DNA of 34,073 nucleotides from Kiritimatiellia bacterium (GTDB lineage Bacteria; Verrucomicrobiota; Kiritimatiellia; RFP12; UBA1067), in contig JAFTCL010000003.1 in NCBI GenBank assembly GCA_017454745.1, positions 1 to 34,073 of the forward strand, given 5' to 3'. The notes below the pieces were generated by a model. That model saw only the letters and a program-made list of their open reading frames with translations, was not told the DNA's origin and did no database searches. The translations under genes and the position numbers were made by a program. This document shows positions 7,693-16,111 of the stretch, in pieces; the first letter of the stretch is position 1, and every line of letters starts with the position of its first letter.

Positions 7693-8751
7693 TTACCTAA
7701 ATTGGCCGGCAATGGTGCCGCCGCCCAACAATTCGTCATCACGGTACACCACCAGCGACTGGCCCCTCGTGACCCCGAATACCGGCTCGGAAAACTCCAG
7801 CGCCAAGAAACCGCCGCGAAATTCCGCCACCGTTGCCCGCGCCGGACGCTGCCGGTAGCGCACCTGCGCCGACACCTCCGCGCCAAGCGGCGGCGGGGTG
7901 CCGTGCCACCGAAAATCTTCCGAACGCACCGAACGGGCGTTTACCGCCTCCGGGCGGGGACTCACGGTGATGGTGCCGGAAACGGGATCGATGGCGCAAA
8001 TTTTCACCCGCTCGCCGGCGGCAAAACCCAATCCCCGGCGTTGTCCGATGGTGTAGCGGTGGATGCCGCCATGACGGGCCAACACCCGGCCGGATTCGTC
8101 TACAAACACCCCGGGGCGGCAGCCGCCTTGAAAACGCAGCCGCAGTTTTTCGGCATACTGCCCGTCCGCGTCGGCGAAACAAACGTCCTGGCTGTCGGAT
8201 TTTCCGGCGTTGGAGAGTCCCCAACCTTTAGCCAATTCGCGGATCTCGGTTTTGCGCATCGCGCCCAGCGGAAAGAGAATGCGCGGCAACAGTTCCAACG
8301 GCAGACCGTGAAGAAAATAGGACTGGTCCTTTGCCGGATCCGCCCCGCGCCAGATCCGCCATTCGCCAGCCGCGTTGCGCCCGATCCGGGCGTAATGGCC
8401 GGTGGCGACAAACTCCGCGCCGTGCCCGGCTGCCAGCCGCGCCAGCATTCCGAACCGGACCCGGGCGTTGCAGAACACGCAGGGATTGGGGGTGCCGCCC
8501 GACTCAAGCTCACGCCAGCACGGCTCCAGCACCGACCGGGTAAACTCCCGCCGCGCGTCCACCGTCTCGTGCGGTATGCCCAGCTCGCGCGCCACCGCCG
8601 CCGCAGATTCCGCCGCCGCGTACGGCGAGCCGTCCAGCTCGTCCTGCAACACCAGCGTAACCCCGATCGGCGCATAGCCCTGTTCCGAGAGCAGACGCAC
8701 CGTGGCGGTGGAGTCGATCCCGCCGGACATTCCAACCAAAACCCGCTTCAT
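7693..8751 (-). CDS. mnmA: tRNA-specific 2-thiouridylase MnmA
   Basis: 352 residues, normal family length. MnmA puts sulfur at position 2 of the wobble uridine in tRNA for Lys, Glu and Gln, receiving it from a sulfur relay. The ATP-pyrophosphatase PP-loop is SGGIDS (9-14). The catalytic cysteines are in NPCVFCN (Cys94 corresponding to the family nucleophile, with Cys91 nearby) and SDSQDVCF (Cys191, the persulfide-carrying residue). The tRNA-binding motif ATGHYARI and the C-terminal beta-barrel ending in LLGGGTI are intact. It is the last gene of fusA-apgM-mnmA, 21 bp after apgM. The frame ends just before the phased TAAGTA patch; no convincing terminator follows. Confidence 0.96.
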   Translation of the reverse strand: MKRVLVGMSGGIDSTATVRLLSEQGYAPIGVTLVLQDELDGSPYAAAESAAAVARELGIPHETVDARREFTRSVLEPCWRELESGGTPNPCVFCNARVRFGMLARLAAGHGAEFVATGHYARIGRNAAGEWRIWRGADPAKDQSYFLHGLPLELLPRILFPLGAMRKTEIRELAKGWGLSNAGKSDSQDVCFADADGQYAEKLRLRFQGGCRPGVFVDESGRVLARHGGIHRYTIGQRRGLGFAAGERVKICAIDPVSGTITVSPRPEAVNARSVRSEDFRWHGTPPPLGAEVSAQVRYRQRPARATVAEFRGGFLALEFSEPVFGVTRGQSLVVYRDDELLGGGTIAGQFR

Positions 8752-8772
8752 CCGACAGCCCCTTTTGCAAGC

Positions 8773-9981
8773 CTAACCGCGCAGCAGCAGGTCAATCAGC
8801 TCGTCCTTCTTAAGGTGACCAAGCGTGCCGGTCGGGGCGGATAACTCATTGTACTCCGTAACCGCGTCAGGCTCGGCACCGGGCTGCCACACCGCTACCG
8901 GCACCGGGGTGCGGGTGTGCTTGCCGATGGCAATCGGCACCGGGTGGTCGGGCAGCACGCAGTAGGCGGTGTTTTGCGGCGTGGTCTGCGGACCGGCCAA
9001 GCCGGCCGCCACGCCATCCATAACCCGCCCGATGATGCGGCGGTCAAACTCTTCAATCACCCGGATTTTCAGCCGGGTGTCTTGGGCATGGGAAACCTCG
9101 TCCGTGGCCTCCAGATGGACATACACAAAGTCGTATCCGGCCTTGAATGCGGCCAGCACCGCGTCCGCCTTGCCCTCGTAGTCGGTGTCGATGTAGCCGG
9201 TCGCGCCGGGAACGCGGATCGCGTCCAGACCCATGCATTTGCCCAAACCGTTGATCACGTCCACGGCGGACACCACCGCGCCGCGGATGCCGTAGCGCTC
9301 GCTGATGCTGTGGATCGCGCCGGCCTTGCCGCCGCTCCAGGGCCAAATGCCGTTAGCCTGCCGCCCGGCCAGCAATTCGGCGGCGCGGGAGATCAGGTCG
9401 CGAAGCAGCGCGGCGGTAAACTCCCCTTCCGGGGCTTTGGCGCGGGGCAGATGCTCCGCCACCGGGTTGCCGTGGTTGTCGTCCGGTTTGTCGTAGGCCA
9501 CCTGGGTGCTGAACTCCGGGCCGGAAAGCACCAGCAGGTTGCGGTAGCTGACACCCGGATAAAAGCGGATTTTGTCCGAACCCAGCTTCTCGTTGAGCAG
9601 CGCGATGGTCTCCTCCGTGTCTGCCTGGGCGATATGCCCGCCGGAGAAATCGCGAAGAATGCCGTCAGCGTCCACCGTGGTTAGGTTGACGCGGAAAATC
9701 ACATCGTCCGGGCCGGTTTTGATGCCTTGGCTGGCCGCCTCCAGCGGCCCGCGTCCGCAAAGCTCGGTGGCGAGGTCGCCGCCCAGCACCGACATATTGG
9801 CGACATCGCTGGAGGTGGGGAAACCGTCGGGCAGCGTCAGCAAGGTGCCGTTGCGCCCGTTCAGCGCGATTTTGTCCATGTAAGGAGTTCGGGCGACCTG
9901 CAGCGGAGTTCGGTTTCCCAGCTCCGCAAGAGGTTCATCCGCCATGCCGTCACCAAGGAAAATCACGCTTTTGCGTTTCAT
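8773..9981 (-). CDS. apgM: Cofactor-independent phosphoglycerate mutase, archaeal-type (ApgM)
   Basis: 402 residues from the ATG at 9981, which has an ideal AAGGTGG site; a TTG nine codons earlier lacks one. ApgM interconverts 3- and 2-phosphoglycerate in glycolysis and gluconeogenesis, in the cytoplasm. It belongs to the alkaline-phosphatase superfamily, and the motifs are intact: IFLGDGMAD with metal ligand Asp11, the serine-containing segment TSSDVANMSVLGG (56-68), the DDNHGNP motif, and VHLEATDEVSHAQD carrying further metal ligands. This form is shorter than the ~510-residue bacterial GpmI and is frequent in PVC bacteria, delta-proteobacteria and archaea. It sits 43 bp after fusA and 21 bp before mnmA, so it is probably co-transcribed. 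Confidence 0.93.
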   Translation of the reverse strand: MKRKSVIFLGDGMADEPLAELGNRTPLQVARTPYMDKIALNGRNGTLLTLPDGFPTSSDVANMSVLGGDLATELCGRGPLEAASQGIKTGPDDVIFRVNLTTVDADGILRDFSGGHIAQADTEETIALLNEKLGSDKIRFYPGVSYRNLLVLSGPEFSTQVAYDKPDDNHGNPVAEHLPRAKAPEGEFTAALLRDLISRAAELLAGRQANGIWPWSGGKAGAIHSISERYGIRGAVVSAVDVINGLGKCMGLDAIRVPGATGYIDTDYEGKADAVLAAFKAGYDFVYVHLEATDEVSHAQDTRLKIRVIEEFDRRIIGRVMDGVAAGLAGPQTTPQNTAYCVLPDHPVPIAIGKHTRTPVPVAVWQPGAEPDAVTEYNELSAPTGTLGHLKKDELIDLLLRG

Positions 9982-10024
9982 AGCCACCTTCGCTGTTTTC
10001 GCCGCCAACCGCCGATCAGAACGG

Positions 10025-12112
10025 TTAGCGAACCTTGCCCTCTTTCCTGCGTTTTTCGACGATCGCCTCCGCGAGTTCGAAAGGAACGCCCTCGTAACGC
10101 TCGAACTTCATCGAGAACGTGCCGCGCCCCTGGGTAAGGGTGCGGATGGTGTTCGAGTACCCGAACATCTCGCTCAGCGGGACAAAGCCGTGGACCAGCT
10201 TCGAGCCGGCTTTGTCCACCATGCCCTCGACTCGGCCGCGCCGCTGGCAGATCGACCCCGTGGCGGCGCCCATCTGATCCGGCGGCACCGCCACCTCGAC
10301 GTTCATCACCGGCTCCAACAGCTGCGGGTTGCCCTTGAGGAAGAGCTGCTTGAAGCACTGGCGGGCGCACTCCACAAACGCGAACTCGTTCGAGTCCACT
10401 TCGTGGTAAGAACCAAAGAACACCGTGACCTTGCAGTCCACCACCGGGAAGCCGCCGCACGGGCCGCTCTCCATCGCCTTGATCACGCCCTTCTCGACCG
10501 CCGGGATGTATTCGTTCGGGATCACGCCGCCTTTGACCTCGTTGACAAACGAGAAGCCGCGCCCCGCCTCCTGCGGCTCGATCCGGAGGCAAACGTGCGC
10601 GTACTGGCCGCGGCCGCCGGACTGTTTGACGTGCTTGTACTCGCCCTCGACTTTGTGGCGGAGGGTTTCGCGGTAGGCGACTTCCGGGCGGCCGACTTCG
10701 CAGGCCACGCCGAATTCGCGCTTCAGGCGGTCCACAATAATCTCCAGATGCAGCTCGCCCATGCCGGAAATCACCGTCTCGTTGGTTTCTTTGTCGAACT
10801 TGACGGTAAAGGTCGGGTCTTCCTGCGCCAAGGCGTAAAGGGCGTTGCCAAGCTTTTCGCTGTCGCCGCGGGACGCAGGCTTGATGGAGACCGAAATCAC
10901 CGGGGCCGGGAACTCAATCGACTCCAAGGTAATCGGGTGTTCAACGCTGCAGATGGTGTCGCCGGTACGGGTCTTGGACAGACCGACCACCGCCACGATA
11001 TCGCCCGCGTGGGCGTCCTCAAGCGCTTCTTGATGGTTGGCGTGCATACGGAACAGCCGGCCGATGCGGGCGTCCGCCTTCATCGAGCTGTTGAAGATGG
11101 TGTCGCCCACGTGCAGGGTACCGGAGTAGATCCGGATAAAGGTAATCTTGCCCATGTGCTTGTCGGCGACGATCTTGAAGGCCAGTGCCGAGAAGGGCTC
11201 GTCATCGTCCGGACGGCGGATTTCGTCGGTGTTGTCCTGCGAATGGACTTCGCCCACGTCCAGCGGTGAGGGCAGAAAGTTGACCACGCCGTCCAACAGC
11301 GGCTGCACGCCTTTGTTCTTGAAGGCGGTGCCGCAATAACAGGGAACCAGAGAACGGGAAAGGCAGCCCATGCGGATGCCGCGCTTGATTTCGTCAATCG
11401 TCAGCTCCCCGGTCTCGAAGTACTTGTTCATCAGCTCTTCGCTCTGCTCGGCGGCCTTCTCCACCATCTCGTGGCGGTACTTCTCGCACTCCGCCCGATA
11501 CTCCTCGGGAATTTCGCTCTCAATCACCATGGCGCCGTTGGTCTTCTCGTCGAAGGTGAGCGCCTTCATGGTCAGCAGGTCAATCACGCCCTTGAAACTG
11601 TCCGGACCGGCGCCCATCGGGTAAACCATCACCACCGGGTTGCCGCCCAGCATGTGCTTGATGTCTTCCACGACACCGAAGAAATTGGCGCCGATACGGT
11701 CCATTTTGTTGATCATGCAAAGTTTCGGGACCGCGTATTTTTCCGACTGCCGCCACACCTGCTCCGTCTGCGGCTGCACGCCGCCCACCGCACAAAACAG
11801 CGCGATCGCGCCGTCAAGCACGCGGAGCGAGCGTTCGACCTCGGCGGTGAAATCCACGTGGCCGGGAGTGTCGATCAAGCTGATGCGGTAGCCTTTCCAA
11901 TTGACGCACGTCGCGGCGGAGGTGATGGTGATGCCGCGCTCCTGCTCCTGCACCATATAGTCCATGGTGGCGCCGCCTTCGTGAACTTCGCCCAGCTTAT
12001 AGTTCTTCCCGCAATAATAAAGAATGCGTTCGCTGGTGGTAGTCTTACCGGCATCGATATGCGCCATAATGCCGATGTTACGTACCCGGTCCAATGAAAT
12101 AGTTCTTGCCAT
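10025..12112 (-). CDS. fusA: Translation elongation factor G
   Basis: 695 residues from the ATG at 12112 (MARTISLDRVRNIGIMAHID), preceded by AGAAGGAG; a longer reading from 12199 only adds an unrelated leader. EF-G is the ribosomal translocase GTPase. The G motifs are intact: AHIDAGKT (17-24), RGITI (59-63), DTPGH (81-85) and NKMD (135-138). Domains II-V run to the end with the domain III/IV hallmarks SGMGELHLE and the tip-loop region GGRGQYAHV. No rpsL, rpsG or tuf adjoins it: it is separated from the usual str operon and instead heads fusA-apgM-mnmA. This may mean it is not the only fusA-type gene in the genome. Confidence 0.97.
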   Translation of the reverse strand: MARTISLDRVRNIGIMAHIDAGKTTTSERILYYCGKNYKLGEVHEGGATMDYMVQEQERGITITSAATCVNWKGYRISLIDTPGHVDFTAEVERSLRVLDGAIALFCAVGGVQPQTEQVWRQSEKYAVPKLCMINKMDRIGANFFGVVEDIKHMLGGNPVVMVYPMGAGPDSFKGVIDLLTMKALTFDEKTNGAMVIESEIPEEYRAECEKYRHEMVEKAAEQSEELMNKYFETGELTIDEIKRGIRMGCLSRSLVPCYCGTAFKNKGVQPLLDGVVNFLPSPLDVGEVHSQDNTDEIRRPDDDEPFSALAFKIVADKHMGKITFIRIYSGTLHVGDTIFNSSMKADARIGRLFRMHANHQEALEDAHAGDIVAVVGLSKTRTGDTICSVEHPITLESIEFPAPVISVSIKPASRGDSEKLGNALYALAQEDPTFTVKFDKETNETVISGMGELHLEIIVDRLKREFGVACEVGRPEVAYRETLRHKVEGEYKHVKQSGGRGQYAHVCLRIEPQEAGRGFSFVNEVKGGVIPNEYIPAVEKGVIKAMESGPCGGFPVVDCKVTVFFGSYHEVDSNEFAFVECARQCFKQLFLKGNPQLLEPVMNVEVAVPPDQMGAATGSICQRRGRVEGMVDKAGSKLVHGFVPLSEMFGYSNTIRTLTQGRGTFSMKFERYEGVPFELAEAIVEKRRKEGKVR

Positions 12113-12180
12113 TTTTTTTACAACTCCTTCTTCTCTACCCGCCTTCTCGGAGAACCATCCCCGAAAAAAAACGAGCAAAT

Positions 12181-12210
12181 AGGATATGATATTCGTCACG
12201 GCAAAATCAA
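12181..12210 (-). promoter_or_regulatory. Promoter candidate for fusA operon
   Basis: On the minus strand TTGATT (12210-12205) and TATCCT (12186-12181) are 18 bp apart, about 70 bp upstream of the fusA ATG. The surrounding 12113-12262 stretch has no gene. Confidence 0.35.
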
Positions 12211-12263
12211 GCCAAAAGTGCCTTTTCGCAGTTTTTTTTGTTATTTCAGGTCAAAACCCCTAT

Positions 12264-12313
12264 CCCTAATTCTTCATTCTTATCTCTTCATTTTTCATTT
12301 CCCCCTCCCTAAT
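12264..12313. repeat. Purine/pyrimidine-biased intergenic patch with CCCTAAT ends
   Basis: The + strand is almost purely pyrimidine plus A, with TTCAT/CTTCAT recurring, and is bounded by CCCTAAT at 12264-12270 and 12307-12313. The minus-strand start of this patch (GTGATTAGGGA then a G run) also occurs at 5252-5267, again directly at a gene's stop codon. It looks like a dispersed intergenic repeat rather than a terminator. Confidence 0.35.
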
Positions 12314-14004
12314 CACTTCTCTCTTCCCAAATCCACCGCCTCCTTCGCCTGACGGTAGCGCTGGCGGAAAAATCCGGTCCAGCGGCGCAGACGTTCGGTT
12401 CGCGGCATCTTGGAGTAAACTTCGACGGCGCTGCGCCAATCGAGCGGAACCGGGGTGTCGGGCAGCGATTCCATCAGCCGCATCGCCTCCGGCTGGCGCT
12501 CCGGACCGCCGTTGGCGATAATCGCCGCCCAGCATTCGCGAAGCTCGTCGCCGGAATCCATGCACATCGCCCGGATCAGGTCGCGCTGGATGCCGAAATG
12601 GCGGCTGGTCCAGCGGGCGCGGTAAGTGAAGGCGCTGGCAATGCGATAGACATCACAGGCCGGATCGCCCAGGGGGTCGGTCAAATGCGGGCGGTGGCTT
12701 TCAAAACCGCGGTCCAGCTCCGGATCGTCCGGCGCGGGGTAAAAGGTCCGCCGGATGGGGAGCCGGCGCAGGGCGTAGCGGTCCGGGCCGCCGGGTTCCC
12801 CTACCCGGTAATTCCAAAGCCGCTGACCGTCCTCTCCCAGCACGTATTCGATAAAGCGCACCGCCAGCTCGCGGTGCGGGGCGCCGCGCAACAGACTTAT
12901 CGGGTCCGCGCTGACGCTGGAACCGCCCACCGGGGTGACGTAGTTCATGACCGGCCGCCCGGTTTTGGGGTCATGATGGGCGAGTTCTGACTGCAACCGC
13001 CCGTAAAAATCAATCGCGATCCCGGCGGCGGTAACTCCGGCGCCTACGTCCACCGGTACCTTTCCGGCCGAATCGGTGAAATAGCGGGCGTTGGCGCCGA
13101 TGCGGCGCACCAGACGGATTCCGTCCAGCCATCCCGACTCGATGGCGTTTTGGTAGGCGGCAAGTTCCCCGGAATCTCCGGCATTTTCCGCGATGCGGCG
13201 CTCGAAAGCTTCGATTTCGCGGCTTCCGTATCCGGCCGCCGCCACCGAGCGGGCGCAAGCTTCGTGGACGATCATCTCGAAAGCCTTGGCGACGCTGCCG
13301 CTCTTGGTGGGATCCGCCACCCCGACCAAACCGAAATAACGGGGATCGGTCAGGTCGCGCCAGCTGCCGGGCGGGGCGGTTATGTTCTGGTCGCGAAGCC
13401 GATCGAGGTTGTAGCAGATTCCGAAGGTACTTAAGACGTTGCCGTAAAAGCACTTGCCTCGCCACACCTCGCCGCTCAGCTGCTCCGGAATCAACTCCCG
13501 TCCGGCCGCGTCGGCGAACAGTCCCGCCGGCGGACGGTCAGACCAAGCCGGCACGGTCAGGCGCTGCCGCTCCGCCCGCTCGTGGTCGTAAGTGCCGCCG
13601 CCGAAAAACACGTCAATCCGGCAAGACACGGATCCGGGGTCGTCCATCCCCATCGCGTCGTCGAGCGTGGCGGTTTTTCCCGCCCGCAGTTGACGCTTCA
13701 CGTAATGTTCCGCGGCGGCGGCGTACTCCGAGCCGAGATAGCGCATGATTTCGGTGGTGCCGCCGATTACCCGCCAATCGATGTACACCGGTTGGCCGTA
13801 GCGCTGCCGGTGCCAGGCCGAAAAGCCCCGGGCAAACTCGTGGCGGATAGCCTCGTTGTGCGGGGTAATCACCACCAGCTCCAAGCCGCCGGGCGTCCAG
13901 TCGCCCGATTCCTGCGGGCGGTGAAAAACGAACGGCAGGGCAACCACGCCTGCGGCGGCGAGCGCGACTGACAGGATTTTTATGGTTCCGGGACGGAACG
14001 GCAT
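12313..14004 (-). CDS. Orphan ABC-type solute-binding protein (iron(III)-type fold)
   Basis: 563 residues. An N-terminal hydrophobic segment (ILSVALAAAGVVALPFVF) acts as signal or anchor. The mature part starts with a periplasmic-binding-protein strand (LELVVITPHNEAIRHEFARGF) and shows typical family blocks. These include VFFGGGTYDHERAERQ, GNVLSTFGICYNLDRL, LTDPRYFGLVGVADPTKSGS and a vPVGGSSVSADPISLLRGAPH motif near the hinge. Such proteins capture ferric complexes or other small ligands for an ABC importer. The ~150-residue C-terminal helical extension is longer than usual. No permease or ATPase gene is adjacent, so the partner transporter is elsewhere or absent. It begins 15 bp after the DUF6941 gene, without a clear ribosome-binding site of its own, suggesting translational coupling. 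Confidence 0.82.
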   Translation of the reverse strand: MPFRPGTIKILSVALAAAGVVALPFVFHRPQESGDWTPGGLELVVITPHNEAIRHEFARGFSAWHRQRYGQPVYIDWRVIGGTTEIMRYLGSEYAAAAEHYVKRQLRAGKTATLDDAMGMDDPGSVSCRIDVFFGGGTYDHERAERQRLTVPAWSDRPPAGLFADAAGRELIPEQLSGEVWRGKCFYGNVLSTFGICYNLDRLRDQNITAPPGSWRDLTDPRYFGLVGVADPTKSGSVAKAFEMIVHEACARSVAAAGYGSREIEAFERRIAENAGDSGELAAYQNAIESGWLDGIRLVRRIGANARYFTDSAGKVPVDVGAGVTAAGIAIDFYGRLQSELAHHDPKTGRPVMNYVTPVGGSSVSADPISLLRGAPHRELAVRFIEYVLGEDGQRLWNYRVGEPGGPDRYALRRLPIRRTFYPAPDDPELDRGFESHRPHLTDPLGDPACDVYRIASAFTYRARWTSRHFGIQRDLIRAMCMDSGDELRECWAAIIANGGPERQPEAMRLMESLPDTPVPLDWRSAVEVYSKMPRTERLRRWTGFFRQRYRQAKEAVDLGREK

Positions 14005-14019
14005 TTTAGCGGCGAACCG

Positions 14020-14433
14020 TTACGGCTGCGGCGGCTGTTGCTGCGGCGGCGGATCGACGAACTTAACATGCAGCGGATAGCGGATCTCCATGGTCTGGTC
14101 CAGCATGATTTCGACCCAATGGATGCCTTCCTGCTTGAACGGCACGTTAACGAAAATCTCGACCGACGTGGCGGTCTGCGTTTCATCGCGGAGGTTGACC
14201 TGTATCGGCTGGCTCTCCACCACCACGGTGGCGCCGTCCGGGGCGACGATGCGGGTTTTCTGGGTAAAAGTCCCTTTGCCGGAGCACCAGCGGTTCACCA
14301 AACACATCCGCGGGGCGACCTGCCGACCTTTCGGCAGACCCAGACCCTCAAAAATACCGATAAGCATAAATTTACCGTTCCGCTCTTGGCGGACATCGTC
14401 ACACAAAATGCTGCTTTGCAGATCAGGAATCAT
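14020..14433 (-). CDS. DUF6941 family protein
   Basis: 137 residues from the ATG at 14433, chosen for the strong AAGGAG site (14441-14446); a longer in-frame reading overlaps the sialidase end and lacks one. The pattern SSILCDDVRQERNGKFMLIGIFEGL, followed by a beta-sandwich (CSGKGTF, VAPDGATVV, NVPFKQEGIHWVEIMLD), is what I recall of DUF6941, small soluble proteins without known function. The C-terminus is a Pro/Gln tail (PPPQQQPPQP). There is no signal peptide, so it is probably cytoplasmic. It lies downstream of a terminator-like hairpin and 15 bp upstream of the solute-binding protein. Confidence 0.8.
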   Translation of the reverse strand: MIPDLQSSILCDDVRQERNGKFMLIGIFEGLGLPKGRQVAPRMCLVNRWCSGKGTFTQKTRIVAPDGATVVVESQPIQVNLRDETQTATSVEIFVNVPFKQEGIHWVEIMLDQTMEIRYPLHVKFVDPPPQQQPPQP

Positions 14434-14460
14434 AATTTTCTCCTTATTGGGTTTTGTGGT

Positions 14461-14481
14461 AAAAACGCCCGTCTTGGGCGG
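14461..14481 (-). terminator. Intrinsic terminator or attenuator after sialidase gene
   Basis: On the minus strand CGCCC-AAGAC-GGGCG forms a compact GC hairpin directly after the sialidase stop, followed by five T. DUF6941 starts only about 30 bp further, leaving little room for a promoter, so partial read-through is likely. Confidence 0.55.
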
Positions 14482-14483
14482 GG

Positions 14484-16109
14484 TCAGTCGTTGAAATAGC
14501 CGTTGAAGAATATCCGGCGCGGCTCGCGGTCGCAAATCATTATCCCGGCCGCGGAAGTGCAGCGGAAACGGTAGGCGTCAACGGGCGCGTCGAGTTTCTT
14601 GAACCGCATCGGGCGCAGGCTGCCGACCGGGGTTTCCGGCCCTTCCGCCAGCACCGGATGCCATTCGCCGTCCCGCGTCCGGGCTTCAACAGCCAGTTGG
14701 TAAGGCGGCCGGGAGGTCCAACGTTCCACAAAGAGCTTCACGCGGTCGGAGTCCGCGGCTTGCGGAAGCTCCAGCACCACTTCGCGGTTCTCGCCCGCAA
14801 GCAAATGAACGCCGGTGCCGCGAACGAACTTTTCCAACGCGGCGTGGCCGCCCGCCGCCTTCCAAACCCCGATGCCGGTGGGCAGCTCGGTGAAGCCGCC
14901 CTCGGGTTTCCCTGCGAAAACGCTGGGGTTGGCATCCGGCTCCACAAACCCGGGCTGGATTTCCGGGGCGGGTTCGTACAGCCATGACACGGGAACTATG
15001 GTCACCCGGGAATGGCAGAGCATCTTTTCGGCGCAGTAGGAGAGGAACAGGTTGCCCTGATGCTCCAACACGGAGATGTAGCAGTACCAGCCGCGGGGAT
15101 TCCCCTCCAACACCTTGCGGGGACTCCAGGTCTTGCCGTCGTCTTTCGACACCGCGACGGTAAGCGGCACCCGGCGGCCGGCCGGCCAGCCGAGCGCGGC
15201 GGCGTTCTCACGGGGGAAAGCCTCGTGGTCATTCCACACCAGAAACAGGTCGCCGTTGGAAAGCCGCTTGATGGTGGCGGGTGCGCACGGCCCCCAAATG
15301 TTGCTGGGAACGGGACGGCTCCAAGTGTCGCACCCGTCCGTCGAATAGCACGCCCACTGCTGCCCGTGCGTGGTGCGGGTGTACATCATCACCCGACCGT
15401 CCTTAAGTTCGATCACCCCCGGCTCTTGGGTGGTTACGCGGCGGCCCTGGGGATCAAAGGTTTTGAAACACTCCTTGCCGCGCCGCCAGCTTTGGCCGTC
15501 GTCGTCGGAATAGTAGCACACCAAATCGCCGGCCCAATCCGCGATGTGGCCGTCTTTGGTGTTGTGCCAGCATAACGGCAGCACCAGCCGCCCGCTGGAA
15601 AGCCGTTCCACGCGGCAGTTGTTGAGCACGTAATAGGAATTCGGCTCGTCGGGAATGCAGGGGCGGGCTTCGGACCAACTGCGGCCCTCATCCTTCGACA
15701 CGCGCATGGTGGGACGGTTGTCGGTCTCGGAATTTTTCAGCAGATAGAAAAGCGCGATGTCGCCGTTTTTCAGGCGGATCAGCGACACGCTCATCACGTT
15801 CATGCCGTTTTTGTTGGGCGGCACCACCTCCACCGATTCCTTGGACCAGGTGAGTCCGCCGTCGCTGGAAATGCGGGATGCCAGCATGGCGGGATCGTGG
15901 TCGCCGCCGTGGCCGCCCTTGATGTAGTGCGAATAGACCAGCAACAGGCTGCCGTCCTTGAGCGCGATGATGTCCCCCTCGCTGTTGCGCGGGTTGTCAG
16001 GGCCGGGCGGAAGCTCCAGCACCCGGCGCGGGGCGTCAAGCTTCACCTCCGCGAACGTCCCGATGGCGCAAAGCGCCGTTGCCATTAAAAAGATCAGTAC
16101 CCGGTTCAT
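14484..16109 (-). CDS. Secreted BNR-repeat sialidase-family hydrolase
   Basis: 541 residues from the ATG at 16109. The signal peptide is MNRVLIFLMATALCAIGTFA (1-20). A six-bladed propeller is marked by five Asp-box motifs: SSDGGLTW (81-88), SKDEGRSW (138-145), SDDDGQSW (201-208), STDGCDTW (256-263) and SKDDGKTW (321-328). RNSEGDI near the N-terminus carries the arginine expected at the start of the family. A ~150-residue C-terminal beta domain follows. Family members are exo-sialidases (GH33) or related glycan hydrolases and lyases, and substrate cannot be assigned here. The start lies three bases after the dnaN stop, without an independent ribosome-binding site, so it is coupled to a replication gene. 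That is odd for a glycan-degrading enzyme. Confidence 0.85.
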   Translation of the reverse strand: MNRVLIFLMATALCAIGTFAEVKLDAPRRVLELPPGPDNPRNSEGDIIALKDGSLLLVYSHYIKGGHGGDHDPAMLASRISSDGGLTWSKESVEVVPPNKNGMNVMSVSLIRLKNGDIALFYLLKNSETDNRPTMRVSKDEGRSWSEARPCIPDEPNSYYVLNNCRVERLSSGRLVLPLCWHNTKDGHIADWAGDLVCYYSDDDGQSWRRGKECFKTFDPQGRRVTTQEPGVIELKDGRVMMYTRTTHGQQWACYSTDGCDTWSRPVPSNIWGPCAPATIKRLSNGDLFLVWNDHEAFPRENAAALGWPAGRRVPLTVAVSKDDGKTWSPRKVLEGNPRGWYCYISVLEHQGNLFLSYCAEKMLCHSRVTIVPVSWLYEPAPEIQPGFVEPDANPSVFAGKPEGGFTELPTGIGVWKAAGGHAALEKFVRGTGVHLLAGENREVVLELPQAADSDRVKLFVERWTSRPPYQLAVEARTRDGEWHPVLAEGPETPVGSLRPMRFKKLDAPVDAYRFRCTSAAGIMICDREPRRIFFNGYFND

Positions 16110-16111
16110 GT

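Noticed and set aside
7506..7886. 126-codon minus-strand frame running from mnmA into the phased repeat
   Set aside because: Mostly a shifted reading of mnmA; the rest is translation of the AT-rich repeat patch, and it has no good start.
9944..11269. 441-codon + strand frame opposite fusA
   Set aside because: The opposite strand encodes EF-G with all G motifs; this translation has no recognisable domain.
12313..14004. Complete ABC importer operon around the solute-binding protein
   Set aside because: Neighbouring genes are DUF6941 and fusA; no permease or ATPase gene is present in the window.
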